From: Proteobacteria bacterium UBA5122
Lineage (GTDB): Bacteria; Pseudomonadota; Gammaproteobacteria; Tenderiales; Tenderiaceae
Assembly: GCA_002415485.1 (NCBI GenBank)
Contig: DHYU01000002.1
Coordinates: 37,165 to 61,101, forward strand
DNA length: 23,937 nt
Direction: 5' to 3'
The notes beneath the pieces were generated by a model. That model worked only from the letters and a program-made list of their open reading frames with translations, was not told where the DNA came from and ran no database searches. Shown here in pieces: positions 1-7,632 of this stretch. Numbering within the stretch: position 1 is the first letter of the stretch; every line of letters begins with the position of its first letter. Made by a program: the position numbers and the translations under genes.

Positions 1-1131
1 TACATCGGCGCCATGCCCGGCAAGATCGTGCAGGCCCTGAAAGAGGTCGGCGTCAGCAACCCGGTGATCATGCTCGACGAGATCGACAAGATCGGCAGTT
101 CCTACCAGGGCGACCCCGCCTCGGCGCTGCTCGAAGTACTCGACCCCGAACAGAACGTCGACTTCCTCGACCACTATCTGGATGTGCGCCTCGATCTGTC
201 GAAGGTGCTGTTCATCTGCACCGCCAACCAGCTCGACACCATCCCCGGCCCACTGTTCGACCGCATGGAGACCATCCGCCTCGCTGGTTACATCACCGAA
301 GAAAAGATCCAGATCGCCCGCCACCACCTGTGGCCACGGCAGCTGGAAAAGACCGGCATGAAGGCCAGCAAGATCAAGGTCACCGATACCGGCCTGCGCG
401 CCGTCATCGACGGTTATGCGCGGGAGGCCGGTGTACGGAATCTCGACAAACAGCTGGGGCGCATCATCCGCAAGGCAGCCGTCAAATTCGTCAAAAAGCC
501 GGCCACCAAACCCGTCAGTATCACCGCCAAGAACCTGGTCGAATACCTGGGACAACCGATCTTCCATGAAGACAAACTGCCCACCGGCATCGGCATCGTC
601 AACGGTCTGGCCTGGACCTCCATGGGCGGCGCCACGCTGACCATCGAGGCCAGCCTGGTCCACAGCAAAAACCGCGGCTTTAAACTAACGGGTAACCTCG
701 GTGAGGTCATGCGCGAATCGGCCGAGATCGCCTACAGCTACATCGCCGCCCACCTGCAGGAATATCACGGCGACCCCAGCTTCTTCGATGCGGCCTTCGT
801 CCATGTCCACGTGCCCGAAGGCGCCACGCCCAAAGACGGCCCCAGCGCCGGCATCACCATGGGCACGGCACTGTTGTCACTGGCGCGCAAACAAAAGGTG
901 CCACGCCCGCTCGCCATGACCGGCGAGATGACCCTCACCGGCCAGGTGCTCGCCATCGGTGGTGTGCGTGAGAAGGTCATCGCCGCCCGCCGCCTCAAGA
1001 TCATGGAACTGTTGATGCCCGAGGCCAACCGTCGCGACTTCGATGAACTGCCGGACTATCTAAAGAAAGGCCTCACGGTACATTTTGTTAAACATTTCAA
1101 AGATGTAGTGAAAGTCATTTTCGGCAGCTAA
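1..1131 (+). CDS. lon: Lon protease (endopeptidase La), C-terminal part
   Basis: This is the 3' end of an ATP-dependent cytoplasmic protease that degrades misfolded and regulatory proteins. The frame is open from base 1, so the gene starts outside the window. The visible 376 residues begin inside the AAA+ module, with the Walker B stretch VIMLDEIDK at residues 22-30. The helical domain and the S16 protease domain follow. The catalytic serine is in PKDGPSAG (Ser codon at 844-846) and the catalytic lysine in REKVIAA (Lys codon at 973-975). They lie 43 residues apart, the same spacing as Ser679 and Lys722 of E. coli Lon. By that alignment about 400 N-terminal residues are missing upstream. No frameshift or lost catalytic residue is seen. 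Lon is usually a heat-shock gene, but its promoter is not in view. Confidence 0.96.
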   Translation, partial: YIGAMPGKIVQALKEVGVSNPVIMLDEIDKIGSSYQGDPASALLEVLDPEQNVDFLDHYLDVRLDLSKVLFICTANQLDTIPGPLFDRMETIRLAGYITEEKIQIARHHLWPRQLEKTGMKASKIKVTDTGLRAVIDGYAREAGVRNLDKQLGRIIRKAAVKFVKKPATKPVSITAKNLVEYLGQPIFHEDKLPTGIGIVNGLAWTSMGGATLTIEASLVHSKNRGFKLTGNLGEVMRESAEIAYSYIAAHLQEYHGDPSFFDAAFVHVHVPEGATPKDGPSAGITMGTALLSLARKQKVPRPLAMTGEMTLTGQVLAIGGVREKVIAARRLKIMELLMPEANRRDFDELPDYLKKGLTVHFVKHFKDVVKVIFGS

Positions 1132-1143
1132 GCTGTCCTCCCC

Positions 1144-1170
1144 TGCGGCGATGCGCCCTGCATCGCCGCA
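1144..1170 (+). terminator. Strong hairpin downstream of lon
   Basis: A perfect 11-base inverted repeat (1144-1154 with 1160-1170, loop 1155-1159) begins 13 bases after the lon stop. It is GC-rich and sits where a terminator would be. No T-tract follows, so it could be a Rho-dependent or RNA-stabilising 3' end rather than a classic intrinsic terminator. Confidence 0.5.
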
Positions 1171-1207
1171 CCATTCACATCCCATCCCCATCGTCCGATA
1201 AAAGGAA

Positions 1208-1239
1208 TATAATGGGGTGGTTATATAGGTGAATAACCA
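1208..1239 (+). promoter_or_regulatory. Candidate -10 and adjacent inverted repeat before the PEP-CTERM-like gene
   Basis: A perfect TATAAT lies at 1208-1213 and is followed at once by a 7-base inverted repeat, TGGTTAT/ATAACCA (1218-1224 with 1233-1239), about where transcription would start. No good -35 is visible 16-18 bases upstream. An activator-dependent promoter with an overlapping operator, or simple chance, are both possible. The leader to the ATG at 1341 would be about 120 bases. Confidence 0.3.
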
Positions 1240-1340
1240 GTCGTTCAGTGTGTTGCCCATGGCCACGCATTGAGGGTTGTACCAGGACGCACTTCCCCAT
1301 GTCGTACTCGCAGTTCACGTAGTCCTTGAGGGAAGTTACC

Positions 1341-2414
1341 ATGCAGTTAAAACGCCTAGCCGGCTCCATCGTTCTACTCAGCAGCATCTCCGCCCCCGCC
1401 TCCGCCGCCTATCTGGATGACTTGGGGCTCGATCCCTTCGGTTATTTCCACGTCTACAGTCTTGGCGATATTGGCACGGCCGCTGCCCCTTATCGCTCAG
1501 ACTTTCAAGGCGTCACCGGCGCGGCTGGCGATGTGCATACCCGCAACTTCACGTTTTACAACCTGGAGAACCGGGAATATACACTGCACGCCGGCGGCAG
1601 CGCGTTCATTGAAAACGGGACACATACAGGCAGCCTCGATGCAGGTGCTGATGCCCTTTTGCGTAATGTTAAATGGAATGGCGACGTTTACCTGGGGGGT
1701 AGTCTACTTTCCAATACGTCTTCCGGCTGGGGCACGATCAACGGCGATGTCTTTGCCGAAGGCACGATTGGCAGCCGCTACAGCAGCGGTGGCGCCCGCA
1801 TCGCGGGGACAGCATACACGCCGCTCTTCGACTTCCTGGCGCTGAACAACTACTTCCTCAATGCCTCCAGCATGCTCGGCGCCATGCTTGCCACTGGCGA
1901 TGTCACCATCCGTGACGACGGCGTCAGCGATCATTTGAGCGTCAACGTCGGCTCGGGTGACCACGTGTTCTCGCTGACTGCCGAACAAATGTTGCGCGCA
2001 CATACCTTCGCCATCACCGCCCCTGCCGACGCCGTCATCTACATCAACGTCAACGGCGAAGATGCAGATCTTGATTCGATCACGTGGCAGTATCTGGGTG
2101 GCATCAGCGCCGGCAATGTCATCGTCAACTACACCAATGCCAGCCGACTCGATCTTTCAGGCGGCAACAGCGTCAACATCCTCGCCCCGCTGGCAGATGT
2201 CTTTTTTAGCACCGGATTGGTCACCGGCAACTTGATCGCCGGCGGTTTGTTTGGCGGCGGACAGGTCAATCTCGGTCATTTCACCGGTGGCATTCCCGAA
2301 ACGACAACCACACCACCTAGCCATAGCATTCCCAGCCCGGGTACACTGCCGGCCCTGTTATTAGGCCTGCTGGCCTTGGTCGGTGCCATCCAGCTCAGAA
2401 AGTTCAAGGATTGA
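1341..2414 (+). CDS. Choice-of-anchor A family protein with PEP-CTERM-like sorting tail
   Basis: Predicted exported surface or matrix protein of 357 residues. It has a signal peptide (cleavage likely after ASA at residue 22). The long beta-rich body carries the Gly/Asn-rich pattern of the choice-of-anchor A family, including a late segment with NILAPLADV and GNLIAGGLFGGG. A Thr/Pro linker follows, then a C-terminal signal: PSPGTLP, a hydrophobic helix and a basic end (LRKFKD). That tail resembles PEP-CTERM signals processed by exosortase/EpsH systems. The ATG at 1341 was chosen because GAGGGAAG lies just upstream and the signal peptide starts there; an in-frame TTG at 1326 is less likely. The family name describes variable anchoring and says little about function. 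No exosortase gene is in the window. Confidence 0.8.
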   Translation: MQLKRLAGSIVLLSSISAPASAAYLDDLGLDPFGYFHVYSLGDIGTAAAPYRSDFQGVTGAAGDVHTRNFTFYNLENREYTLHAGGSAFIENGTHTGSLDAGADALLRNVKWNGDVYLGGSLLSNTSSGWGTINGDVFAEGTIGSRYSSGGARIAGTAYTPLFDFLALNNYFLNASSMLGAMLATGDVTIRDDGVSDHLSVNVGSGDHVFSLTAEQMLRAHTFAITAPADAVIYINVNGEDADLDSITWQYLGGISAGNVIVNYTNASRLDLSGGNSVNILAPLADVFFSTGLVTGNLIAGGLFGGGQVNLGHFTGGIPETTTTPPSHSIPSPGTLPALLLGLLALVGAIQLRKFKD

Positions 2415-2421
2415 TATCACA

Positions 2422-2667
2422 ATGAGAATCCCCCACGACCAGTTGCAACCAGACACCCTGCGCGCACTGGTCGAGGAATTCATCACCCGTGAAGGCACTG
2501 ACTACGGCGCCCGCGAATTTAGCCTGGGCGAGAAGGTCGAGCAGCTATTACGGCAAATCGAACGAGGTCAGGTCTACATCATCTACAGCGAACTGCACGA
2601 GAGCTGCACCCTGATCAGCAAAGAAGCGTTTGAACGCCGCTGCCGCGACAATGAAGAAATCGATTAA
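2422..2667 (+). CDS. yheU: YheU family protein (UPF0270)
   Basis: Small acidic cytoplasmic protein of 81 residues. It matches the YheU/UPF0270 pattern: the opening MRIPHDQLQPDTLRALVEEF, then REGTDYG, then a C-terminal half with SELHES. These correspond to IPW..L.PETL, LREGTDYG and WSELHE in E. coli YheU. The family's biochemical function is unknown to me. The start is set by AAGGA at 2406-2410, 11 bases before the ATG, and by the family's usual length. It begins only 7 bases after the preceding gene stops, so the two are probably co-transcribed, although no functional link is obvious. Its stop codon overlaps the stop of the opposite-strand pldA-like gene within one TTAA. Confidence 0.88.
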   Translation: MRIPHDQLQPDTLRALVEEFITREGTDYGAREFSLGEKVEQLLRQIERGQVYIIYSELHESCTLISKEAFERRCRDNEEID

Positions 2668-3635
2668 TCCGAGCTTCTAAACTCGAAGGCAAACCCATAA
2701 CTACTGACTCGCTGGTGATACATGGCCAGATCACTGTTATAACCTTTCCGCCCCCACACTATCACCGGCATATCAAGCAAACGGGTGCCGATTTCAACTT
2801 GCACCGTATTGTATTCAAATACCTGTTGACGCCCTGTCTCCAACAACAAGGCGAACTTGAAATCCTCCCAGACACTATCAATCAATCGTGCCTGTTTGTC
2901 ATGGAAGACCAGCATTGAGCGCCAACCGTTCACCTGCGCGCGGTGACGGATGTCTCGCGCCGGCTCCCAATCGTTGTACTCTTCTATATCCGTTTGGAAG
3001 AAACCACCAACATAATGTTGGTGTGTAATATACAAATTGATCCAACGCTTGCCACTCTCTGCCAAGTCCCAACGCTGCTTGGCCGTCCACCCAAGATAAT
3101 CCCAGCCACGGCTAATATAATCATTGGCATAATGCGCCTCGCCGCCAGGCTCTGCCGCCAAGTCACGGGCCAGCGACTGATAGCTTTCCAAGGTGGTAAT
3201 GCGCTGGCCATTGGACTCATGCCCATACTCCAAATCCAAATATCGATATTTCTCATGACTAAAACGCCAAAACAATTTTGGATTGAGGCGCTTACTCACC
3301 ACCGGTGCGGAATGACGCTCCTCGATGTACTGACCAAAGCGCCCGGTAAAGGCCACATAAGGCTGACAATGTGTGAACCAGTCATTGTTGCAGGGGCTTT
3401 TTAACCAAACGGGAAACCAAGGCTTGTCAGACAAGGCCTTCAACGAACGTCGCGCGACGGGATATTGCAAGGAAATCTTAAAATCGAGAAAGGCCTGACC
3501 ATCATCCCCGTCATAGGAATACCCCAATAAATTGGGTTCGTGGTTGCTGAGTTTCCCTTCGGCAACATCCATCTCAGCAGCGTTCAGCGCCGACACATAC
3601 AGACCGCACACACATAAAATCATTATCCGCCGCAT
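2664..3635 (-). CDS. pldA: Outer-membrane phospholipase A-like protein (PldA/OMPLA family)
   Basis: Predicted outer-membrane beta-barrel that hydrolyses phospholipids, as OMPLA does when lipid asymmetry is disturbed. A signal peptide (MRRIMILCVCGLYVSALNA) precedes a 323-residue protein rich in aromatic, strand-like segments. The active-site motif GHESNGQ matches the H-D-S-N-G motif of OMPLA (His142/Ser144 in E. coli). The next block, SRGWD, aligns with SRSWN, where N is the third catalytic residue (Asn156); here it is Asp (codon at complement 3099-3101). The loop between the two blocks is about 18 residues longer than in E. coli. Start 3635 was chosen for the upstream GGAG and clean signal peptide; an ATG at 3650 would add MAERL but has no properly spaced ribosome site. 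The family call is good, but the protein is divergent. Confidence 0.78.
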   Translation of the reverse strand: MRRIMILCVCGLYVSALNAAEMDVAEGKLSNHEPNLLGYSYDGDDGQAFLDFKISLQYPVARRSLKALSDKPWFPVWLKSPCNNDWFTHCQPYVAFTGRFGQYIEERHSAPVVSKRLNPKLFWRFSHEKYRYLDLEYGHESNGQRITTLESYQSLARDLAAEPGGEAHYANDYISRGWDYLGWTAKQRWDLAESGKRWINLYITHQHYVGGFFQTDIEEYNDWEPARDIRHRAQVNGWRSMLVFHDKQARLIDSVWEDFKFALLLETGRQQVFEYNTVQVEIGTRLLDMPVIVWGRKGYNSDLAMYHQRVSSYGFAFEFRSSD

Positions 3636-3730
3636 TAATCGCTCCGCCATCCTTTGCTTAGGTGCCTGAACAACATCACCTACCCGCCCCGTGGATATTG
3701 CTTTATGCGCTTGGGGTAATGCAAATCACT

Positions 3731-3758
3731 TATGATCAAGCCACTCTAGCGGTACAAT
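3731..3758 (+). promoter_or_regulatory. Possible -10 elements for the five-gene run
   Basis: Two -10-like hexamers, TATGAT at 3731-3736 and TACAAT at 3753-3758, lie 30-57 bases before the ATG at 3788, in the divergent gap between the pldA-like gene and the FAD dehydrogenase. Neither has a convincing -35, so this is only a pointer to where a promoter could be. Confidence 0.25.
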
Positions 3759-3787
3759 ACACAGGTATTCAAATTGATTGTGAACCC

Positions 3788-5395
3788 ATGCTGCGTATTA
3801 CCGACCTCAAACTGCCGCTCGACCACACCGATGACGCCCTACGCGCAGCCATCATCGACAAACTGCAGATCAGCGACGCGCAGCTACTGTCGTTCGACAT
3901 CGCCCGCCGCGGCTACGATGCGCGCAACAAGCGCAACATCCATTTGATCTACAGCATCGATGTCGATGTGGAAGATGAGGCCTCTGTGCTGGCCCGTCTC
4001 GCCGATGACAAACACGTCAAACCGGCACCAGATACCGACTACAAATTCGTCGCCCACGCGCCAGCACACCTGCCGCAACGCCCGGTCGTCATCGGCACCG
4101 GCCCCTGCGGCCTGCTCGCCGCGCTGCTACTGGCAGAGATGGGCTTTAAACCGCTGATCCTGGAACGCGGCAAGATCGTGCGCGAACGCACCAAGGATAC
4201 CTTTGGCCTGTGGCGTAAGAACAAACTCAACCCGGAGTCGAACGTACAGTTTGGCGAGGGTGGCGCGGGCACCTTCTCTGACGGCAAGCTGCACAGCCAG
4301 ATCAAGGATCCGCGTTTTCTGGGCATGAAGGTGCTGCGCGAGTTTGTCGCCGCCGGTGCGCCGGAAGAGATCCTCTACATCAGCAAACCACACATCGGCA
4401 CCTTTCGCCTGGTCAGCATGCTGGAGAAGATGCGCGCCAAGATCATCGACCTCGGCGGCGAGTTTCGTTTTCAAAGCAAGGTCGATGCCTTCGATATTCA
4501 GGATGGCCAGCTGCAAGGGCTCAAATTAGCCGATGGCGAATACATTCCGGCGAACCATGCCGTGCTCGCCATCGGCCATAGCGCGCGCGATACCTTTCAA
4601 TCGCTGTTTGATGCCGGCGTCTATATGGAAGCCAAACCGTTTTCGATCGGCTTTCGCATCGAACACCCGCAGTCGCTGATCGATCAATGCCGCTTCGGCG
4701 ACTATGCCGGGCACCCCCTGCTCGGCGCGGCCGATTACAAACTGGTCCACCACTGCAAAAATGGCCGCTCGGTCTACAGCTTCTGCATGTGCCCCGGCGG
4801 TACCGTCGTCGCCGCCACATCGGAAGAAGGCCGCGTCGTCACCAATGGCATGAGCCAGTATTCGCGCAACGAGCGTAATGCCAATAGCGGCATCGTCGTC
4901 GGCATCACGCCTGACGATTATCCCGGCCATCCATTGGCGGGGGTCGAACTACAGCGCCAGTGGGAAAGCCGCGCCTTTGAACTGGGCGGCGGCACCTACG
5001 AGGCACCCGGCCAGCGCGTCGGCGACTTTCTAGCCGCTCGCCCATCGACGGCGCTGGGCCAGGTCGAACCGTCCTACACCCCCGGCGTGCATCTGACCGA
5101 CCTCAGCACGGCGCTGCCCGACTACGCGATCGAGGCCATCCGCGAGGCGATCCCCGCCTTCGAGCGCCAGATCAAGGGCTTTGCGATGGACGATGCGCTG
5201 CTGACTGGTGTCGAGACCCGCACCTCGTCGCCCGTGCGCATCAAGCGCGACGACCAAAGCCTGCAAAGCATCAACACCCGCGGCCTTTATCCTGCGGGCG
5301 AAGGCGCGGGTTACGCGGGCGGCATCCTGTCGGCGGCGGTCGATGGCATCAAGGTCGCCGAAGCGATTGCGCTCGACATCACAGGTCCACAATGA
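3788..5395 (+). CDS. FAD-dependent dehydrogenase (NAD(P)/FAD oxidoreductase, COG2509 type)
   Basis: Predicted cytoplasmic flavoprotein of 535 residues. A short N-terminal domain opens with MLRITDLKLPLDH, typical of this family. A Rossmann FAD-binding motif follows (VVIGTGPCGLLAALL, Gly103-x-Gly105-Pro-x-Gly108), then the family hallmark FGEGGAGTFSDGKL (residues 155-168). A C-terminal FAD-binding segment (LYPAGEGAGYAGGI) completes it. The substrate is unknown; the family is annotated only as dehydrogenase. The frame is open back to 3662, but start 3788 fits the conserved N-terminus. There is no strong ribosome site. The last four bases form ATGA with the next gene, so translation is probably coupled. 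It heads a run of five closely spaced genes. Confidence 0.88.
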   Translation: MLRITDLKLPLDHTDDALRAAIIDKLQISDAQLLSFDIARRGYDARNKRNIHLIYSIDVDVEDEASVLARLADDKHVKPAPDTDYKFVAHAPAHLPQRPVVIGTGPCGLLAALLLAEMGFKPLILERGKIVRERTKDTFGLWRKNKLNPESNVQFGEGGAGTFSDGKLHSQIKDPRFLGMKVLREFVAAGAPEEILYISKPHIGTFRLVSMLEKMRAKIIDLGGEFRFQSKVDAFDIQDGQLQGLKLADGEYIPANHAVLAIGHSARDTFQSLFDAGVYMEAKPFSIGFRIEHPQSLIDQCRFGDYAGHPLLGAADYKLVHHCKNGRSVYSFCMCPGGTVVAATSEEGRVVTNGMSQYSRNERNANSGIVVGITPDDYPGHPLAGVELQRQWESRAFELGGGTYEAPGQRVGDFLAARPSTALGQVEPSYTPGVHLTDLSTALPDYAIEAIREAIPAFERQIKGFAMDDALLTGVETRTSSPVRIKRDDQSLQSINTRGLYPAGEGAGYAGGILSAAVDGIKVAEAIALDITGPQ

Positions 5396-6186
5396 GTCGT
5401 TTCAAAACCATCAGCTCGGCCGACAACGCCCAATACAAGGCACTGAAAAAACTGGCGAGCCAGGCCCGCGAACGGCGCAAACAACAACAGACACTGCTCG
5501 ATGGTGTACATCTGATCCAGGCCGTCATCGATGCCGGTTTCGAGTGGCGCGCCCAGCTCACACATTTGATCGTGCGCGCGGGCGATGAACAACAACACGA
5601 AATCCAGTCCTGCCTGCAGGCGCTGGCAGACACCCCCGCCCTGCTGCTCGATGCAGCGCTGTTTGATGCCCTGTCGCCGGTGGAAACCCCCACCGGGCTG
5701 CTGGCGCTGTTCGACATCCCTGCGCCGCGGCCACACGCACACCAACTGGCCGTCGCGCTGGAGAACATCCAGGACCCCGGCAACCTCGGCAGCATCCTGC
5801 GCACCGCCGCGGCGGCCGGTGCCGACGCGGTGTATCTGTCCAAGGGCTGCGCCGAGGCCTGGTCGCCCAAGTGCCTGCGGGCGGCGATGGGCGCGCACTT
5901 CGCAATCGTGATCCACGAGAATGCCGACCTGACGACACTAAGCGCCGACTACCCGCAGCGCATCGCCACCCGTCTCGACGCCACGTTATCCTTGTATGCA
6001 CTCGATCTGCGCCAGCCGAGCCTGTTCCTGTTCGGCAACGAGGGCCAGGGGCTGAGCGATGAGCTGGCCGCCAGCGCCTCTCACGCGGTCACGATTCCGA
6101 TGCCGGGCGCGACCGAATCACTGAATGTCGCCGCCGCGACAGCGGTCTGTCTGTTTGAACAGGTACGTCAGTGTCAGACCCGGTAG
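5392..6186 (+). CDS. TrmH/SpoU-family RNA 2'-O-methyltransferase
   Basis: Predicted SAM-dependent methyltransferase (264 residues) acting on the 2'-hydroxyl of a nucleotide in rRNA or tRNA. The N-terminal substrate-binding domain is followed by the SPOUT knot with its three motifs. Motif 1 is NIQDPGNLGSILRTA (Asn131 and catalytic-type Arg137). Motif 2 is LFGNEGQGLS (residues 213-222). Motif 3 is IPMPGATESLNVAAATAV (235-252), which forms the SAM-binding knot. These are textbook SpoU motifs, so the fold and chemistry are secure, but the RNA target cannot be read from sequence. It overlaps the preceding gene by four bases (ATGA) and the following gene by 16. Confidence 0.92.
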   Translation: MSRFKTISSADNAQYKALKKLASQARERRKQQQTLLDGVHLIQAVIDAGFEWRAQLTHLIVRAGDEQQHEIQSCLQALADTPALLLDAALFDALSPVETPTGLLALFDIPAPRPHAHQLAVALENIQDPGNLGSILRTAAAAGADAVYLSKGCAEAWSPKCLRAAMGAHFAIVIHENADLTTLSADYPQRIATRLDATLSLYALDLRQPSLFLFGNEGQGLSDELAASASHAVTIPMPGATESLNVAAATAVCLFEQVRQCQTR

Positions 6187-7274
6187 GCTCGCCGTCTCCC
6201 GCCAAACTCATCACTGGCCTGTTGCTGGCGACACTGGGCATCGGCCTCATCGTCTGGCTGGCGCAGGGCTCCTCACACCAACCACGCACTGATGCCTGGG
6301 TGCCGATGTGGCAGGCCACCGAGTCCTTCCACTATCCGCGTCGCGCCCCGGCTGCGGTCGCCCATCGCGGCCACCTCTACATCATCGGCGGCATCGACGG
6401 CCGCGACCGCTACGTCAACACGGTTGAATACGCCCCCATCCACGACAACGGTCTGCTCGGCCAATGGCGCACCACCTCGATGCTGCAACAGGGCCGTTTT
6501 TATAACAGCGCGGTCGCCGTCGGCGATTATCTCTACACCCTCGGCGGCGGCGCAGGCCCTACGGGGTATGACAATTACCCGATCACAACCGTAGAGCGGG
6601 CGCGCATCAATGCGGATGGTTCTCTCGGTGAATGGGAGATGATGCCGGAGCTGCTCACCGCCCGCCGCGGCCTCAAAAATGCCTATTACAAGGGTTGGAT
6701 CCACGCCATCGGCGGCTACGATGGTCAGTTTTTGAAATCGATCGAACGGGCGCAGGTGCGGGCCGATGGCAGCCTGTCTGAGTGGCAGATGGAAAAACAC
6801 GAGTCACACATCGATCGCTATATCCACTCCAGCGCGATCTATCGCAACCACCTCTATCTGCTCGGCGGACACATGCGAGACCCGGCGGCGAGTTACGGTG
6901 ATGTGGAATCGAGTCAGATCCAAGCCAACGGCACCTTACAAACCTGGCAGGTGGAAAAACATCCACTGCAGATCTCGCGTTTGGTGGCCGAATCCTTCGT
7001 CATCGGCAACTTTCTCTACATCGCAGGCGGTCATACCGGTAATCAACGCCTGACCAGTGTTGAAGTTAGTCGTCTAAGCGCCGATGGAAAGATAGGCCCC
7101 TGGCAACAGACCACCGCCCTGCCGCGCACGCGCAGCGCCTTTGCGGTGGCAACCCATGGACGGTATGTCTATGCGCTGGGCGGTGGTGGCGATACTGGCC
7201 CGCTGAGCAGCGTCGATGTCGCCTTTGCCAATGGCCGCGGGGAATTGGGGTGGACGATCTCGCCACTGGAATAG
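6171..7274 (+). CDS. Membrane-anchored kelch-repeat beta-propeller protein
   Basis: Predicted periplasm-facing protein of 367 residues. An N-terminal transmembrane helix (about residues 13-31) has no clear cleavage site and is probably an anchor. Six kelch-like blades of about 50 residues follow, each with a hydrophobic strand ending in GG (YIIGG, YTLGG, HAIGG, YLLGG, YIAGG, YALGG) and a repeat tail of the type ADGSLGEW. Six blades would close a propeller. Such domains usually bind proteins or glycans; the ligand here is unknown. The start is a GTG at 6171, 16 bases inside the preceding gene and preceded by CAGGT. No enzymatic motif is visible, and a sialate-mutarotase-like activity cannot be inferred. 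Confidence 0.82.
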   Translation: MSDPVGSPSPAKLITGLLLATLGIGLIVWLAQGSSHQPRTDAWVPMWQATESFHYPRRAPAAVAHRGHLYIIGGIDGRDRYVNTVEYAPIHDNGLLGQWRTTSMLQQGRFYNSAVAVGDYLYTLGGGAGPTGYDNYPITTVERARINADGSLGEWEMMPELLTARRGLKNAYYKGWIHAIGGYDGQFLKSIERAQVRADGSLSEWQMEKHESHIDRYIHSSAIYRNHLYLLGGHMRDPAASYGDVESSQIQANGTLQTWQVEKHPLQISRLVAESFVIGNFLYIAGGHTGNQRLTSVEVSRLSADGKIGPWQQTTALPRTRSAFAVATHGRYVYALGGGGDTGPLSSVDVAFANGRGELGWTISPLE

Positions 7275-7302
7275 GCGCGCGATCAAAACTAAGGTACAAA
7301 GC

Positions 7303-7632
7303 ATGAATATCAATGATCTAACGCTGGAGCAGCTGGACTTTTGGGTGGCACGGGCCAAGGGCCTGGCCGTAGAGCAGCAGGAAGATGGTTATGCCTACCG
7401 CGCACACCCCAGTCTGCCACCACGCAAGTGGGCGCCCACACGCTATTGGTCACAAGGCGGGCCGCTGATCGAAGAGGCGCGTATCGACCTCAATTGGGAC
7501 TGGGAGCAATCATCGGAATGGACGGCATCAATGGAACCCGAGATCAACGCCCAGGGCAGCACCGCCCTCATCGCCGCCATGCGTGCCTATGTCCTGGCCA
7601 AGCTCGGTGATGAGCTCCATGCCAGCAGCTAA
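7303..7632 (+). CDS. NinX/DUF2591-like small protein
   Basis: Small soluble protein of 109 residues. It opens with DLTLEQLDFWVARAKG and contains WAPTRYWSQGGPLIEE and TALIAAMRAYVLAKLGDE. This matches what I know of the phage NinX/DUF2591 family: L..WVAKAEG, then PSTDWAQGGPIIERE, then TPLIAAMRCFVASK. That family occurs in lambdoid phages and on proteobacterial chromosomes, and its function is not established. No other phage genes are nearby. The start at 7303 is set by AAGGTA at 7291-7296 and by the conserved N-terminus. The gene lies 28 bases after the kelch gene, and its 3' end overlaps the next gene by 14 bases, so it looks like a fixed member of the run rather than a phage remnant. Confidence 0.72.
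   Translation: MNINDLTLEQLDFWVARAKGLAVEQQEDGYAYRAHPSLPPRKWAPTRYWSQGGPLIEEARIDLNWDWEQSSEWTASMEPEINAQGSTALIAAMRAYVLAKLGDELHASS

Noticed and set aside
1250..1290. Possible sigma-54 promoter (TGGCCACGCATTGAG) before the PEP-CTERM-like gene
   Set aside because: The GG and GC dinucleotides are not at the required 10-base spacing, so the essential -12 element is absent.
3662..3787. A 42-codon N-terminal extension of the FAD dehydrogenase
   Set aside because: The family N-terminus begins at the ATG at 3788. The extension covers the divergent promoter gap and shows no conserved pattern.
7303..7632. Prophage remnant suggested by the NinX-like gene
   Set aside because: No integrase, structural, lysis or att-like sequence was found around it, and the neighbouring genes overlap as a host operon would.
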